Source of the DNA: Candidatus Poribacteria bacterium
GTDB lineage: Bacteria; Poribacteria; WGA-4E; WGA-3G
Length of the DNA: 6,008 nucleotides
NCBI GenBank assembly: GCA_028818995.1
Contig: JAPPMR010000916.1
Location: forward strand, 1-6,008
Reading direction: 5' to 3'
Within the stretch, counting starts at the first letter, position 1, and each line of letters starts with the position of its first letter. A model generated the notes under the pieces. That model worked only from the letters and a program-made list of their open reading frames with translations, was not told the DNA's origin and did no database searches. The position numbers and the translations under genes were made by a program. This document shows positions 5,804-6,008 of this stretch, one piece after another.

Positions 5804-5863
5804 ACTTCAGTTTAGAAACGAGGTTGCCAGTTTGTGACACCTCAAACTTCCACATCCGAGAGG

Positions 5864-6008
5864 TTACCACTTTTTTCGCGTTCTAAGATATATCCGTAGT
5901 ATAATTGCTGCAGCGTTTACAAGTAGAACACTACCGACTAACACGATTGCTGTGCCGTAAGGAATACCCTCTGTCACGTCCGGTACCTGTGTTGAAATCG
6001 TATAGAGG
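5864..6008 (-). CDS. pstA: Phosphate ABC permease PstA, C-terminal 47 residues (5' end outside window)
   Basis: The minus-strand frame is open from the right edge (base 6008) to the TAA at 5864-5866 and encodes 47 residues. The visible part has a polar segment (TQVPDVTEGIP), then PYGTAIVLVG leading into a final membrane helix (VLLVNAAAIILRIYL), then a basic cytoplasmic end RTRKKW. The YGTAxVL start of the last helix, the NxxAIxLR exit and the basic tail are typical of PstA. PstA pairs with PstC to form the membrane pore of the phosphate importer. It lies upstream of the channel and ATPase genes, as expected for a pstS-pstC-pstA-... operon entering from the right. Only the C-terminus is visible, so PstC or another related permease cannot be fully excluded. 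Confidence 0.72.
   Translation of the reverse strand, partial: LYTISTQVPDVTEGIPYGTAIVLVGSVLLVNAAAIILRIYLRTRKKW

Noticed and set aside
5820..5869. Near-direct repeat GAGGTTGCCA (5820-5829) and GAGGTTACCA (5860-5869), with an inverted ACCTC at 5839-5843.
   Set aside because: Only two short copies, one overlapping the pstA stop codon. The hairpin stem is five base pairs with a long loop, too weak to call a terminator or operator.
5971..5977. Pho-box-like half-site CTGTCAC, and a similar CTGTCAG at 2031-2037.
   Set aside because: Both are single copies inside coding sequence without the second direct repeat needed for a Pho box. The operon promoter should lie beyond the right edge.

Overview
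The window carries most of a phosphate-uptake (Pst/PhoU) operon on the minus strand, plus the 3' part of one convergent plus-strand gene for an MscS-type mechanosensitive channel. The DNA is moderately AT-rich, coding density is high, and two genes start with TTG behind good Shine-Dalgarno sequences, so this is bacterial chromosomal DNA. Nothing here fixes the phylum. An uncultured environmental lineage such as Poribacteria is possible, but that is a guess.

The minus-strand order, in the direction of transcription (right to left), is: the C-terminus of a PstA-type permease (cut by the window edge); a complete six-helix voltage-gated-type K+ channel; a 113-residue two-helix pore protein that is a partial duplicate of that channel; PstB-like ATPase 'ABC3'; PstB-like ATPase 'ABC2'; a second, short PstA-like permease; PstB-like ATPase 'ABC1'; and PhoU. 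The largest gaps are about 100 bases (5764-5863 and 3015-3116). The others are 11 bases of overlap or 15-47 bases of gap, so one polycistronic message is likely. Its main promoter, and presumably pstS and pstC, would lie beyond base 6008. No stretch over 300 bases lacks a gene.

The textbook Pst transporter is PstS + PstC + PstA + a homodimer of one PstB. This locus departs from that in two ways. First, it has three diverged PstB paralogues whose ATPase motifs are damaged in complementary ways. ABC2 has an intact Walker A, Q-loop, catalytic Glu and H-loop His but has lost the LSGGQ signature. ABC1 and ABC3 keep a usable signature but have lost the switch His (Asn in both), and ABC3 has also lost the Q-loop Gln. 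This is the pattern expected of obligate NBD heterodimers with one consensus and one degenerate ATP site. Second, two K+-channel-type genes sit inside the operon, one canonical (TIGYGD filter) and one a pore-only paralogue with an altered filter (TIGYSD). A second permease with an altered membrane motif accompanies the extra ATPases.

My reading, which is inference, is a specialised phosphate (or related oxyanion) import system with asymmetric ATPase heads, expressed with K+ channels and the PhoU regulator, possibly to couple phosphate uptake to K+ movement or membrane potential. The gene calls are firm; the heterodimer and coupling ideas are hypotheses.
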